Below, piece after piece: positions 52,720-62,099 of a stretch of 64,000 bases of DNA; position 1 is the stretch's first letter; each line of letters starts with the position of its first letter. Both the position numbers and the translations under genes were made by a program. Origin of the DNA: Oscillospiraceae bacterium (GTDB lineage: Bacteria > Bacillota > Clostridia > UMGS1840); NCBI GenBank assembly GCA_015068645.1, contig SVKD01000010.1, positions 1-64,000 of the forward strand. The letters are read 5' to 3'. The notes under the pieces were generated by a model. That model saw only the letters and a list, made by a program, of their open reading frames with translations. It made no database searches and was not told the origin of the DNA.

Positions 52720-53916
52720 ATGGGTAAATTAGTAGTCAATCAGAATCTTGTCACCAAAGAAAATGCACCCGAAATTCAATCCCTTTGTCCCTTTGGTGCC
52801 ATTACATACGAGAATGATAAATTAGATATTTCTTCCGCTTGTAAAATGTGTAAGCTTTGTGTGAAAAAATCAGGCGGTGTGGTCACTTTTGAGGAAGAAG
52901 TGAAAAAAAGCGTGGACAAATCCTTATGGAAGGGGATTTGTGTGTATGTGGACCACATGGAAGGAACCATTCACAGAGTCACTTATGAACTGTTAGGCAA
53001 GGCAAAAGAACTTGCTAAGGTAACAGGTCACCCCGTGTATGCATTGATGATGGGTTCTGCTATCGGAAACAGCGTGGAAAAACTCCTTCACTACGGCGTG
53101 GATAAAGTGTTTGTGTATGACAAACCTGAACTGAAAGATTTCAGAATTGAGCCTTATACCGCTTGTTTCTGCGATTTTATTGAAAAAGTGAAACCCTCCT
53201 CTATCCTGGTTGGAGCCACCAATTTAGGACGTCAGCTGGCTCCCCGTGTGGCGGCTCGTCAGAGAGCAGGCTTAACTGCAGACTGTACTGTTTTAGAAAT
53301 GAAAGAAAATACCGATTTGGTGCAGATTCGTCCTGCATTCGGCGGTAACATTATGGCGCAGATTATCTCGCCTGATACCCGTCCTCAGTTCTGCACCGTT
53401 CGTTATAAAGTGTTCACCGAACCTGCTCCCACCAAAGAAACACAAGGTGAAATTGTGAATATGGAAATCGGAGCAGACAAACTGACTTCTGCCATTTCCG
53501 TGATTTCCACCTTGGATAAGCCTAAGGACATTGATATTTCTGAGGCTGATGTGGTGGTTGCTGTGGGCAGAGGTGCTATGAGTGAAGCGTTAAGAGCTCA
53601 GGCAAAAGAACTTGCTGATTTATTGGGCGGTGTGGTTGCTTGTACCCGTCCTTTGGTGGAAGGTAACATTATGGATGCCAAGCATCAGATTGGTTTGTCC
53701 GGCAGAACTGTAAAGCCCAAATTCATCATTTGCCTTGGTATTTCCGGCGCCGTTCAGTTTGCGGCAGGAATGAAATCTTCCGATTGCATTGTGGCAATTA
53801 ACACCGATCAATCTGCTCCCATTTTTGATGTGGCACATTATGCCATTGTGGGAGACGTAGCGGAAATTTTACCCCGTCTGATTGCAAAAATAAAGGAGGG
53901 TGAAGCAAATGCTTAA
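52720..53916 (+). CDS. etfA: Electron transfer flavoprotein alpha subunit with N-terminal Fe-S domain (LctC-like)
   Basis: EtfA, 398 aa. The first ~60 residues carry LCPFGAI and [10 protein letters not shown], four cysteines that fit one [4Fe-4S] cluster, the extra domain seen in LctC. The FAD-binding EtfA core follows ([29 protein letters not shown], then [21 protein letters not shown] split across the signature). It overlaps the next frame by a few bases. Confidence 0.92.
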   Translation: MGKLVVNQNLVTKENAPEIQSLCPFGAITYENDKLDISSACKMCKLCVKKSGGVVTFEEEVKKSVDKSLWKGICVYVDHMEGTIHRVTYELLGKAKELAKVTGHPVYALMMGSAIGNSVEKLLHYGVDKVFVYDKPELKDFRIEPYTACFCDFIEKVKPSSILVGATNLGRQLAPRVAARQRAGLTADCTVLEMKENTDLVQIRPAFGGNIMAQIISPDTRPQFCTVRYKVFTEPAPTKETQGEIVNMEIGADKLTSAISVISTLDKPKDIDISEADVVVAVGRGAMSEALRAQAKELADLLGGVVACTRPLVEGNIMDAKHQIGLSGRTVKPKFIICLGISGAVQFAAGMKSSDCIVAINTDQSAPIFDVAHYAIVGDVAEILPRLIAKIKEGEANA

Positions 53917-55312
53917 CGAAAGAAGTAAAGTAACCCTTGATGACATCAAAGTATTACAGGGCATTTTAGGGGAAGAAAACGTATTGGTTGGCGATGCTAT
54001 CAGTCCCGACTATGCTCACGACGAACTGGGCGGCATTGAAAAAATGCCCGAAGTGTTGGTTCGTGTGCATACCACCGAAGAAATCTCTTTGGTAATGAAA
54101 TTAGCTTGGCAGAAAAGTATTCCGGTTACTGTTCGCGGAAGTGGAACAGGGCTGGTTGGTTCTGCTGTTCCCGTTTGCGGTGGTATCTTAATGGAAACCA
54201 CCAAAATGAATAAAATTCTGGAGCTGGATACCGATAACTTAACCGTTACCGTTCAGCCCGGCGTTTTATTGATGGAACTGGCAGCGTTTGTGGAAGAAAA
54301 CGACTTTTTATATCCCCCCGATCCCGGTGAAAAATCCGCTACCATCGGTGGTAACATTTCCACCAATGCAGGGGGAATGAGAGCAGTAAAATACGGCGTA
54401 ACCCGTGATTATGTGAGAGCGTTGACTGTGGTAATGCCCAATGGTGAAATTGTTAAGCTGGGTGCTAAAGTTGCAAAAAACAGTTCCGGTTACAGCTTAA
54501 AAGATCTGGTAATCGGTTCGGAAGGAACCCTTTGTATTATCACCGAAGCAGTGCTGGAAGTGATTCCGCTTCCTAAAGTATCACTGTCTTTGTTGGTTCC
54601 GTTTGCCGATATGAAGAGTGCCATTGAAGCGGTACCTCGGATTTTCCGTTCTAAAATCACGCCCACCGCCATCGAATATATGTCTCGTGACACCATTTTA
54701 TTTGCGGAAGATTACCTTGGCAAAAAATTCCCCGACACCAAAAACGATGCGTATATTCTCTTAACCTTTGACGGTAATACCGATGCCCAGGTGGATGCAG
54801 ATATGAAAGCTGTGGCAGATTTATGTCTCTCCATCGGCGCTTTGGATGCATATATTGTGGATACTGAGGAACGTAAAAAATCCGTTTGGTCTGCCCGTGG
54901 TGCTTTCTTAGAAGCTATCAAAGCGTCCACTCCTGAAATGGACGAATGTGACGTGGTGGTGCCGGTAAATCAGGTAGATGAATTTATTAAATTTACCCAC
55001 GCTTTAGCAGACGAAATGAATGTTCGTATCCCCAGCTTCGGTCACGCAGGAGACGGTAACTTACACGTTTACATTTGTCGTGACAGTTTAAATGATGCCG
55101 ATTGGAAACAAACCTTAGATACTTGCTTTGACAAAATGTATGAAAAAGCAGAAGAACTGGGTGGTCTGGTCTCCGGGGAACACGGTATCGGCTACGCGAA
55201 AAAAGAATATTTGAAAAAACAGTTGGGAACTGTGCCCATTGAAATTATGCAGGGCATTAAAAAGGTGTTTGACGAAAAAAACATCTTAAATCCCGATAAA
55301 ATCTGCTTTTAA
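53909..55312 (+). CDS. FAD-binding 2-hydroxyacid dehydrogenase (LctD/GlcD-like)
   Basis: A GlcD-family flavoprotein of 467 aa. The FAD-binding PCMH domain (about 40-220) has [16 protein letters not shown] and [19 protein letters not shown]. The C-terminal domain ends with [27 protein letters not shown] and the NPDKI tail typical of D-lactate and glycolate dehydrogenases. ATG 53909 has AAGGAGGG 8 bp upstream; the GTG at 53900 in the same frame falls on the SD. Lactate as substrate is inferred from the etfBA partners. Confidence 0.9.
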   Translation: MLNERSKVTLDDIKVLQGILGEENVLVGDAISPDYAHDELGGIEKMPEVLVRVHTTEEISLVMKLAWQKSIPVTVRGSGTGLVGSAVPVCGGILMETTKMNKILELDTDNLTVTVQPGVLLMELAAFVEENDFLYPPDPGEKSATIGGNISTNAGGMRAVKYGVTRDYVRALTVVMPNGEIVKLGAKVAKNSSGYSLKDLVIGSEGTLCIITEAVLEVIPLPKVSLSLLVPFADMKSAIEAVPRIFRSKITPTAIEYMSRDTILFAEDYLGKKFPDTKNDAYILLTFDGNTDAQVDADMKAVADLCLSIGALDAYIVDTEERKKSVWSARGAFLEAIKASTPEMDECDVVVPVNQVDEFIKFTHALADEMNVRIPSFGHAGDGNLHVYICRDSLNDADWKQTLDTCFDKMYEKAEELGGLVSGEHGIGYAKKEYLKKQLGTVPIEIMQGIKKVFDEKNILNPDKICF

Positions 55313-55387
55313 TTTTTCTTGACAGTTTGATATTTTGACATTTTAGTTGTTTGGGAAATCAGGAAAACAAAAAAAGGAACTAAAATC

Positions 55388-56464
55388 ATGTTGGAATTGA
55401 TATTTGGTATCTTTGCTCTTTTGGGAGCATTGGACCGTATAACAGGGAATCACTTAAAAATCGGTGAAGAATTTGAAAAGGGAATTCTTGCTGTGGGCAC
55501 GTTAGCTGTTGCTATGGTGGGAATGATTACCATTGCTCCCACTTTGGCAAATCTTTTGACTCCTGCCTGCAGTTGGCTTAGTCAACAGATGAGGATTGAC
55601 CCCTCGTTTTTAGGCGGTTTTGTGGCAAATGATATGGGCGGTGCTTCTATTTCGGCAGAATTATCGCAGACGGCTTTCAGCCGTTTTCACGGGTTAGTGG
55701 TTGCCGCTATGATGGGGGTAACCATCTGTTTTACCATTCCCGTGGCGTTAAAAATGGTGAAAAAAGAATACCATCAAGATATGCTCACCGGAATTTTGTG
55801 CGGTGTTGCAACCATTCCCTTAGGTTGTGTGGCATCAGGTCTTTTTATGGGATTTTCTATCGGAGAACTGCTTTTGAATTTACTTCCTGTGATTTTCGTT
55901 TCTTTGCTTACTTGCTTAGGACTGGTTTTTTGTCCCGACGTTTGCAGAAAAGTGTTTGAGGGAATCGGAAATCTGGTGCTTATCATCATCACTGTTGGAC
56001 TGGCCGCAGGAATTTTCACCTATCTGACGGGATATGTGCTGATTCCCGGTATGGCTCCTGTTACGGATGGTTTTATGACGGTTGCCGGCATCGCAATGAT
56101 TTTGGCGGGGGTATTTCCGCTGATTTCTGTGTTATCACGGCTCTTGAAAAAGCCCTTTGGTTGGATTGGCAGAAAGATGGGGATGAATGAGGATGCTGTG
56201 GTAGGTTTGTTGTCTTCTTTGGCAAACAGTATTCCCACTTTTACCTTGATTGAAAAAATGAATTCCCGGGGAATTATCATCAATATGGCATTTGTCACCT
56301 CTGCATCCTTCGTACTGGGAGACCACCTTGCCTTTACTATGACATTCGATGGAGAAATGATTCCCGCTATGGTGATTGGGAAACTAACAGGCGGGTTGCT
56401 GGCGGTTTTGGTTGCGGTGATATTGTGCCACCATCAAGATAACAAAACGGAGAAAACAAAATGA
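55388..56464 (+). CDS. eutH: EutH-like ethanolamine permease
   Basis: A 358-residue membrane protein with about ten helices of the EutH family (PF04346); VANDMGGASISAELSQ and GLLSSLANSIPTFTLIEKM are characteristic. In eut operons it moves ethanolamine. No other eut gene (eutABC, shell proteins) is in the window. It lies 75 bp after the LctD-like gene, where some anaerobes have a lactate permease. The substrate is therefore open. Confidence 0.87.
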   Translation: MLELIFGIFALLGALDRITGNHLKIGEEFEKGILAVGTLAVAMVGMITIAPTLANLLTPACSWLSQQMRIDPSFLGGFVANDMGGASISAELSQTAFSRFHGLVVAAMMGVTICFTIPVALKMVKKEYHQDMLTGILCGVATIPLGCVASGLFMGFSIGELLLNLLPVIFVSLLTCLGLVFCPDVCRKVFEGIGNLVLIIITVGLAAGIFTYLTGYVLIPGMAPVTDGFMTVAGIAMILAGVFPLISVLSRLLKKPFGWIGRKMGMNEDAVVGLLSSLANSIPTFTLIEKMNSRGIIINMAFVTSASFVLGDHLAFTMTFDGEMIPAMVIGKLTGGLLAVLVAVILCHHQDNKTEKTK

Positions 56465-56508
56465 AGAAAAAGATTTTGCTTTGGATTATTTTGATTTTGT
56501 ACATTTGA
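56461..56508 (+). pseudogene. 15-codon ORF overlapping the eutH stop
   Basis: ATG 56461 overlaps the eutH TGA. The frame encodes MKKKILLWIILILYI and stops. It looks like the start of a signal peptide or membrane segment cut off by an early TGA; reading on gives only 18 more codons. It is either a tiny membrane peptide or a remnant. No further gene is visible up to 56614. Confidence 0.25.
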
Positions 56509-56614
56509 TGGTTGAGGCAATTCGGTAAAAAAAAGACAAATGAAAATCATTCGAGCTCAGCATGAGCATTACATAGTGCGCTCGTATTGTATATCATATG
56601 AAAGGTGTAAAAAT

Positions 56615-57457
56615 ATGTTGAAACGTTTTGTTGCTTTTATATTGTGTACCCTGATGTTGTTAGCGTGTGGTGGTTGTAAGAACCATGAGGAAGTTGCATC
56701 AACAACCTCTGATGCAACAGAAAAAAGCACTCCAACATCTACTCCAATGTCAACTCTAACTCCAACTCCAACTGTAGAACCAACGCCCACACTAACTCCG
56801 TTTCCTACGCCGGCCCCGGAAGAGCAACTAGAAGAGATTCTTTCCAATCAATATGCATCCTGGGAAGAGGCTTATGGTTATTTTTTTGAAAATAATCCTT
56901 ATAAAGAGGAAAGATGTCGCTATCATTTAGTTGATTTGGATTTTGATGACACTCCTGAATTGCTTGTTGGCCATAATATGGGGTCAGGTCTGTTTTCTTT
57001 GCTCGAAGATGCATTTACTTTTAAAAATGGAGAAATGATAAAATTAAATTATGGTGAAAATGTAGAATTGAGTTTTGGTACATATGAGATCTATGTTGAT
57101 AAAAATAATAAAAGGCATATTGTATGCGAGTATTTTTGTAGACTTTCACCGGAAGAATATAGAACCAAAGATGTTGAAATGATATTTGCTGATAATACGA
57201 TTTCTGTTGAAGAATTATTTAAGGTTGAGGAGAAATATGATCAATCCGTTGGCGATATGGTTTTTACTTATTACAGAAATATATCCGGAAATATGACACA
57301 GATATCGGAGTCATCTTATGAAAATCGTATGAATATATATTATCCGGATTGGAATAAAGAGGGAGAATGTAAGTTGGGGAGAGATGGATGTGCAGGAGAT
57401 AGTGTCTTTGATATAACAGAGTTATTGAATTCCTATAACAGCAGTCAACTTGATTAA
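56615..57457 (+). CDS. Putative lipoprotein with Thr/Pro-rich stalk
   Basis: A 280-residue protein of unknown function. The signal MLKRFVAFILCTLMLLACGG has a lipobox Cys near 18-21. A Thr/Pro/Ser stalk (about 38-70, repeated TPTPT units) follows, then a globular domain with YHLVDLDFDDTPELLVG, a calcium- or EF-hand-like VDLDFDDTPEL segment found in many clostridial surface lipoproteins. Codon use is more AT-rich than that of its neighbours. ATG 56615 is preceded by AAAGGTG; a longer frame from 56540 lacks SD and would bury the signal. Confidence 0.7.
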   Translation: MLKRFVAFILCTLMLLACGGCKNHEEVASTTSDATEKSTPTSTPMSTLTPTPTVEPTPTLTPFPTPAPEEQLEEILSNQYASWEEAYGYFFENNPYKEERCRYHLVDLDFDDTPELLVGHNMGSGLFSLLEDAFTFKNGEMIKLNYGENVELSFGTYEIYVDKNNKRHIVCEYFCRLSPEEYRTKDVEMIFADNTISVEELFKVEEKYDQSVGDMVFTYYRNISGNMTQISESSYENRMNIYYPDWNKEGECKLGRDGCAGDSVFDITELLNSYNSSQLD

Positions 57458-57575
57458 ACCAACGAATGTCAACAGAATTATCCTCAAGATGGATTTATCA
57501 CTTTTTCACAAAAATAAAGTGGAAAAGAAGGAAGAATTTTTCTAACTGAAAGCCCAAAAAAATGGAAAAAATTTC

Positions 57576-57604
57576 TTGACAAATAAAGCGTAAAAAATTA
57601 TAAT
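57576..57604 (+). promoter_or_regulatory. Promoter of ald
   Basis: TTGACA (57576-57581) and TATAAT (57599-57604) are 17 bp apart, a perfect consensus about 43 bp before the ald ATG. Confidence 0.85.
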
Positions 57605-57646
57605 AGAAATAGAGCGAAAAAAGCTCAAAAGAAAGGGTGAATAAAA

Positions 57647-58759
57647 ATGGTAATCGGTACTACAAAAGAAATTAAAAATCATGAGTATCGTGTAGGGTTA
57701 ATTCCCGATAATGCGGCAGTATTAGTGAAGGACGGTCACACCGTTTATGTGGAAACAAACGCCGGAGCAGGTGTTGGTTTTACGGATGAGATGTACGCCG
57801 CCGCCGGTGCCACTATCTTAAAAACCCCCGGTGAAGTCTTTGAAAAATGCGAAATGATTATCAAAGTAAAAGAACCGGAAGAATGTGAATACAAATACTT
57901 AAGAGAAGGTCAGATTTTATATACTTATCTGCATATTGCTCCTAATCCCGCTTTAGGAAATGCACTGTTAGAAAGCGGTGTAAAAGCAGTTGCTTATGAA
58001 ACCATCACCGATAAAGACGGAAATCTTCCTTGCCTTCGTCCTATGAGCCAGATTGCAGGCAGATTAAGTATTCAGGAAGGTGCAAAATACTTAGAAAAAT
58101 GCTTTGGCGGTCGCGGTATCTTGTTAGGCGGTGTTCCCGGTGTGGAACGCGGTAAAATCGCTATCATTGGTGGCGGTATCGCAGGTACTTATGCAGCAAA
58201 AGCAGCTGTGGGCAGTGATGCTCAGGTTACTTTATTAGATGTAAACTTAAATCGTCTGTCTTACCTGGAAGATGTGTTTGGTGCATCTGTTACCACCTTG
58301 TATTCCAACGAAGCAAACATCAGAAAAGTGTTGCAGGAAGCAGATCTGGTAATCGGTTCTGTACTGATTCCCGGTGGAAAAACTCCCAAACTGATTCGGA
58401 AAGAACACTTAAAACTGATGAAAAAAGGTGCGGTTATCGTGGATATCGCAATCGACCAGGGCGGTTGTTGCGAAACTTCTCACGTTACCACCCACGAAAA
58501 TCCTGTATTTATTGAAGAAGGAATCGTGCATTACTGTGTGGGTAATATGCCCGGCGCAGTGCCTTACACTTCTACCATGGCATTATCCAATGCAACCTTC
58601 CCCTATGCAAGAATGATTGCGAATATGGGCTTGGAAGCAGCTATCAAAAAAGATGCAGGCTTAATGAATGGTGTGAATGTGTATGCACATAAATGTACCA
58701 ACGAAAACGTTGCCAAAAGTTTAGGTTACGATTTTGTTGATGTAAAAGAATTGATCTAA
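57647..58759 (+). CDS. ald: Alanine dehydrogenase
   Basis: Ald interconverts alanine and pyruvate with NAD and ammonia. It is 370 aa with EIKNHEYRVGLIP at the N-terminus, the substrate loop LHIAPN and the NAD-binding GGIAGTYAAKAAVG near 177. The PGAVPYTSTMALSNATFPY signature lies in the last quarter. It is transcribed alone, between its own promoter and terminator. Confidence 0.95.
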   Translation: MVIGTTKEIKNHEYRVGLIPDNAAVLVKDGHTVYVETNAGAGVGFTDEMYAAAGATILKTPGEVFEKCEMIIKVKEPEECEYKYLREGQILYTYLHIAPNPALGNALLESGVKAVAYETITDKDGNLPCLRPMSQIAGRLSIQEGAKYLEKCFGGRGILLGGVPGVERGKIAIIGGGIAGTYAAKAAVGSDAQVTLLDVNLNRLSYLEDVFGASVTTLYSNEANIRKVLQEADLVIGSVLIPGGKTPKLIRKEHLKLMKKGAVIVDIAIDQGGCCETSHVTTHENPVFIEEGIVHYCVGNMPGAVPYTSTMALSNATFPYARMIANMGLEAAIKKDAGLMNGVNVYAHKCTNENVAKSLGYDFVDVKELI

Positions 58760-58773
58760 GAAAATATGAAATT

Positions 58774-58827
58774 AAAAATGACAATACTGTAACAAGTATT
58801 GTCATTTTTTTATTGTTGTGTTAGAAT
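58774..58827 (+). promoter_or_regulatory. Combined terminator and promoter element, copy C
   Basis: The stem AAAAATGACAATACT/AGTATTGTCATTTTT (58774-58788 with 58795-58809), with the same GTAACA loop as copy B, ends the ald transcript. TTGTCA (58799-58804) lies exactly 17 bp before TAGAAT (58822-58827), which would drive the cupin gene at 58874. Confidence 0.7.
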
Positions 58828-58873
58828 AAACAGAAAGAAATACTATCCTATCGATATACAAGGAGAAATTATT

Positions 58874-59218
58874 ATGTATAAAAAATTAGCAGACTTAAAA
58901 ACGCAAACGAAATTAAATGCCCAAGGCAAAGAAAAAATGTTAAAAACCAATTTTGCGGATTTTGACGGTTGGGATCCGAGAATTCGTCTTTATTCTCTGG
59001 TGCAGATACAGCCCGGGGAAGAAGTGGAGTACCATATGCACGTGGGAGAAAGTGAAACTTTTGTGTTTTTGTCGGGCAAAGGGATTTATAATGATAACGG
59101 AACCAATGTGGATATCACTCCCGGTATGGTAAGCTTCACTCCCTCCGGTCAGGGACACGGCGTGAAAAACACCGGCGATGAAGTGCTGTCTTTGATTGCT
59201 TTGATTTTGGTGGATTAA
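58874..59218 (+). CDS. Cupin-domain protein
   Basis: A 114-residue single cupin. The two cupin motifs are visible: QPGEEVEYHMHVGESETFVFLSG split over strands C-D (metal ligands His and Glu), and SFTPSGQGHGVKNTG. It probably binds a metal; the substrate is unknown. ATG 58874 follows AAGGAG. A longer frame from 58799 runs through the terminator. Confidence 0.82.
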   Translation: MYKKLADLKTQTKLNAQGKEKMLKTNFADFDGWDPRIRLYSLVQIQPGEEVEYHMHVGESETFVFLSGKGIYNDNGTNVDITPGMVSFTPSGQGHGVKNTGDEVLSLIALILVD

Positions 59219-59250
59219 AAAGAGCGTTCATCCAAGAAAGAGAGAACCCT

Positions 59251-59853
59251 ATGGAATTTGGTGAAAAATTACAGGAGCTCAGAAAGAAAAAAGGATTGAC
59301 TCAGGAAGAATTGGCAGACAAGCTTTATGTTTCCCGTACTGCTGTTTCCAAGTGGGAATCAGGACGTGGATACCCGAATATTGAATCCTTAAAAGCAATT
59401 GCCAAATTTTTTTCGGTGACAATTGATGTGTTGCTATCCGGTGATGAAGTTTTAACGATTGCCGAAGAAGATTGCAAACAACAAGAACATTATTTTAAAA
59501 GTCTGATATTCGGATTATTGGATATCAGTAGTATCATTTTCTTTTTTCTGCCGTTTTTCGGACAAACTGTCAACGGAAGGATTCAGGAAGTTTCGCTAAT
59601 ATCTTTACAGGGAATTGCACCGTATTTAAAATATATTTATGGTGTTTTGGTGATTGGTATCGTCGGATATGGAATTCTGACATTAGTGCTTCAAAATTTT
59701 CATAAGCTATTCTGGGTAAAATATAAAGATAAAATATCTCTGGTATTAAGCATTGTTGCAACACTATTATTTATTGTAAGCTCCCAACCCTACGCAGCAA
59801 CTTTGATGTTTATCTTTCTGATTCTAAAGGCATTTATGCTGATAAAACGCTAA
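59251..59853 (+). CDS. Membrane-anchored XRE-family regulator
   Basis: The N-terminal helix-turn-helix (about 5-60) reads LQELRKKKGLTQEELADKLY, then VSRTAVSKWESGRGYP, a typical XRE DNA-binding domain. Residues about 85-200 form four membrane helices. Such HTH-TM proteins sense membrane or small-molecule signals. The PAP2 gene downstream has a palindromic site before it that could be a target. Confidence 0.85.
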   Translation: MEFGEKLQELRKKKGLTQEELADKLYVSRTAVSKWESGRGYPNIESLKAIAKFFSVTIDVLLSGDEVLTIAEEDCKQQEHYFKSLIFGLLDISSIIFFFLPFFGQTVNGRIQEVSLISLQGIAPYLKYIYGVLVIGIVGYGILTLVLQNFHKLFWVKYKDKISLVLSIVATLLFIVSSQPYAATLMFIFLILKAFMLIKR

Positions 59854-59923
59854 TGACACGAAACGTATCAAACCTGTGACAAAGCGTTTCTTGCTATTTT
59901 TGGTACCTTCTTATAAACTGTGT

Positions 59924-59939
59924 TTTGACGAACGTCAAA
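59924..59939. promoter_or_regulatory. Palindromic operator-like site before the PAP2 gene
   Basis: TTTGACG-AA-CGTCAAA is a perfect 7-bp inverted repeat with a 2-bp spacer, 24 bp before the PAP2 ATG. The rest of the gap (59854-59963) holds a weak GAAACG/CGTTTC hairpin after the regulator gene. Confidence 0.45.
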
Positions 59940-59963
59940 TTCAAAAAAGGAAGGTATTAGAAA

Positions 59964-60623
59964 ATGAAAAAAATGAACAGAAAACACAAAAATTATTTGT
60001 GCATCAGTGCGGGCTTACTGCTGCTGTTTCTTATTTGGACGGTTGCACTTTGCTTTGTTGATGTGTGCCAAATCGGACCAAAGGGGACAAGCGTCGGCTT
60101 TGCAACGGTGAATCAGGCTGTTCACGACCTCACAGGAGTACATTTGTGGCTATATGTTTTAACAGACTGGTTGGGACTTGTGCCTGTGTTTTTGATGATG
60201 GGATTTGGCTTGCTTGGATTGATACAATGGACGAAAAGAAAAAAACTTTTGAAAGTGGATGCCGACATTTTGGTGCTTGGTATTTTTTATGTGATTGTGT
60301 TGGCGTTGTATCTTTTCTTTGAAGCATTCATTATCAATTACAGACCGATTCTTATCAACAATTATCTGGAAGCATCCTATCCCTCGTCCACAACTTTATT
60401 GGTGTTGTGTGTGATGCCCACGGCGATACTGCAGTTTCATCAGCGTATCAGAAGTGTGGCACTAAGATGGTGGGTGAACGGTTTTCTTGTTGCCTTTACC
60501 GTGTTTATGGTATTGGGAAGACTAGTCTCGGGCGTGCATTGGCTTTCTGATATTATTGGGGGTGCAATGCTTAGCGGCGGTTTGGTAATGCTTTATGTAT
60601 TTGTGTGTTTGAAAGGAGATTAA
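59964..60623 (+). CDS. PAP2-family phosphatase
   Basis: A 219-residue membrane protein with about six helices. The type 2 phosphatidic acid phosphatase motifs appear as SYPSSTTLLV (with the usual PSGH changed to PSST) and RLVSGVHWLSDIIGGAMLS near the end, which holds the conserved Arg, His and Asp. It may dephosphorylate undecaprenyl diphosphate or phosphatidic acid. AAGGAAGG SD precedes it at a distance. Confidence 0.85.
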   Translation: MKKMNRKHKNYLCISAGLLLLFLIWTVALCFVDVCQIGPKGTSVGFATVNQAVHDLTGVHLWLYVLTDWLGLVPVFLMMGFGLLGLIQWTKRKKLLKVDADILVLGIFYVIVLALYLFFEAFIINYRPILINNYLEASYPSSTTLLVLCVMPTAILQFHQRIRSVALRWWVNGFLVAFTVFMVLGRLVSGVHWLSDIIGGAMLSGGLVMLYVFVCLKGD

Positions 60624-60625
60624 AA

Positions 60626-61099
60626 ATGAGTAAACCGGTGAATGAAGAACTTTTGCGTTCCGGCAAAATCTTGTTATATTTAAAAGACCAATTTTTAAAA
60701 AATCGAAGCAAAGAAACCTTGTTTCCATTATTAAACTGCTTGAGAGATTCCAAAGTGATTGTTCCGGTCAGTATGATGATGAGTAAAAAAGATGCAGAAA
60801 AATTCGAAAATTCCAAAGCAGGAGACAAAGTAACCGCATCTGATCCCATCCGATTCAGACCGGATATCTTAAAAAAGGGAGAAAAATGCTTTTTACCGAT
60901 TTTCTCTAATAAAGAACAGATTCCCAAGGATTACAGAGAAAATTTTTCCACAATTTCCGTGACGGTTCTGCAATGCCTTGAAATGGCGAAAAAGAATGAG
61001 AAAATTTGCGGTTTGGTATTGGATGCCTATACCAAACCTGTGGTTTTAGAATATCCTGTGGCAGACTTGATTCCAAAATTTAAAAGCAAATTGCAATAA
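60626..61099 (+). CDS. SseB-family protein
   Basis: A 157-residue soluble protein resembling the SseB N-terminal domain family (PF07179); LLNCLRDSKVIVPVSM near the start and CFLPIFSNKEQIP in the middle fit the conserved strand pattern. The function of this family in Gram-positives is unknown. ATG 60626 follows AAAGGAG; a longer frame from 60605 lies within the PAP2 gene. Confidence 0.65.
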   Translation: MSKPVNEELLRSGKILLYLKDQFLKNRSKETLFPLLNCLRDSKVIVPVSMMMSKKDAEKFENSKAGDKVTASDPIRFRPDILKKGEKCFLPIFSNKEQIPKDYRENFSTISVTVLQCLEMAKKNEKICGLVLDAYTKPVVLEYPVADLIPKFKSKLQ

Positions 61100-61110
61100 G
61101 TATTGATCCT

Positions 61111-61803
61111 ATGAAAAATGAAACGATTCAAAAAGATTTGCTTTTGATGGGAGAAGAAAGCTACCGTGAGTTCAGTGCAAAACTGATGCCCACGGTGGAG
61201 AAAGAAACCGTTATCGGCATCCGTGTTCCCATTTTGCGAGCATATGCAAAAAGTTTGGAAGATTACGAAACTTTTTTTAAAAATCTTCCTCATCGGTATT
61301 TTGAAGAAAACAACCTCCACGCTTTTTTGATAGAACGGGAACGTGATTTTGATTGTTGTATCAAAAAACTGGAAGCGTTTTTACCCTATGTGAATAACTG
61401 GGCAACTTGCGACGGGATGAATCCCAAGGTGCTGAAAAAAGAGCCTGAAAAGCTCCTTCTGTATATCCAAAAATGGATTACTTCTAAAGAAACCTATATC
61501 GTTCGTTATGCCATTAATTTACTGATGAGCTACTACTTGGACGAACATTTTCAACTCGAATACTTAAAAATGGTATGTAATGTTCAATCCGATGAATATT
61601 ACATCAATATGATGCGTGCTTGGTATTTTGCCACCGCGCTGGCCAAGCAGTATGAGGCAACGTTGCCATACCTGCAAAATCATCTGTTGGATGAATGGAC
61701 ACACAATAAAACCATCCAAAAAGCAGTGGAAAGCTATCGGATTTCCAATGAGCAAAAAACGTATTTCAGAACATTAAGAAGAAAAGGTGGGAAGTCCCTA
61801 TGA
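61111..61803 (+). CDS. AlkD-like DNA alkylation repair protein
   Basis: A 230-residue all-helical HEAT-repeat protein of PF08713. The typical RVPILRAYAK near 49, the VNNWATCDGM segment near 98 and repeated helical pairs (YIVRYAINLLMSYYLDEHF) support the family. AlkD glycosylases excise bulky alkylated bases. The catalytic Asp and Trp equivalents (NWATCD) are present. The last 4 bp overlap the next gene. Confidence 0.85.
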   Translation: MKNETIQKDLLLMGEESYREFSAKLMPTVEKETVIGIRVPILRAYAKSLEDYETFFKNLPHRYFEENNLHAFLIERERDFDCCIKKLEAFLPYVNNWATCDGMNPKVLKKEPEKLLLYIQKWITSKETYIVRYAINLLMSYYLDEHFQLEYLKMVCNVQSDEYYINMMRAWYFATALAKQYEATLPYLQNHLLDEWTHNKTIQKAVESYRISNEQKTYFRTLRRKGGKSL

Positions 61804-62078
61804 AAAAATTGTTGTGTTTACGGTGCGAAACCCAAATGCAATACAGCGGAACCAGAAAAATTCAGTTGGGTGAAACCGGCTGGGTGCTTGGGGATTTGCC
61901 CAATTTATTGGCAGGGTCGATGGAAGTGGATATCTATTCCTGTCCCCAATGCGGAAAAATTGAATTTTATCATAGCGAACAGACAGAAAGCGGAATTGCT
62001 AAAATTCGGTGTCCTAAGTGCGGTCAGAAGCACGAGTGTGACGATCCCAAATGTCCTTTCTGCGGACACCGTTATTAA
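61800..62078 (+). CDS. Zinc-ribbon protein
   Basis: A 92-residue protein with four CxxC pairs: CLRC at 6-9, CPQC near 48, CPKC near 71 and CPFC near 85. They probably bind two zinc ions. There is no other recognisable domain. It overlaps the AlkD-like gene by 4 bp (ATGA), so it is translated with it. Confidence 0.75.
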   Translation: MKKLLCLRCETQMQYSGTRKIQLGETGWVLGDLPNLLAGSMEVDIYSCPQCGKIEFYHSEQTESGIAKIRCPKCGQKHECDDPKCPFCGHRY

Positions 62079-62099
62079 AAATTGTAAAGGAATTACATC

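Noticed and set aside
59854-60061. A 61-codon frame starting at 59876
   Set aside because: It overlaps the palindromic site and the PAP2 gene in another frame and has no family resemblance.
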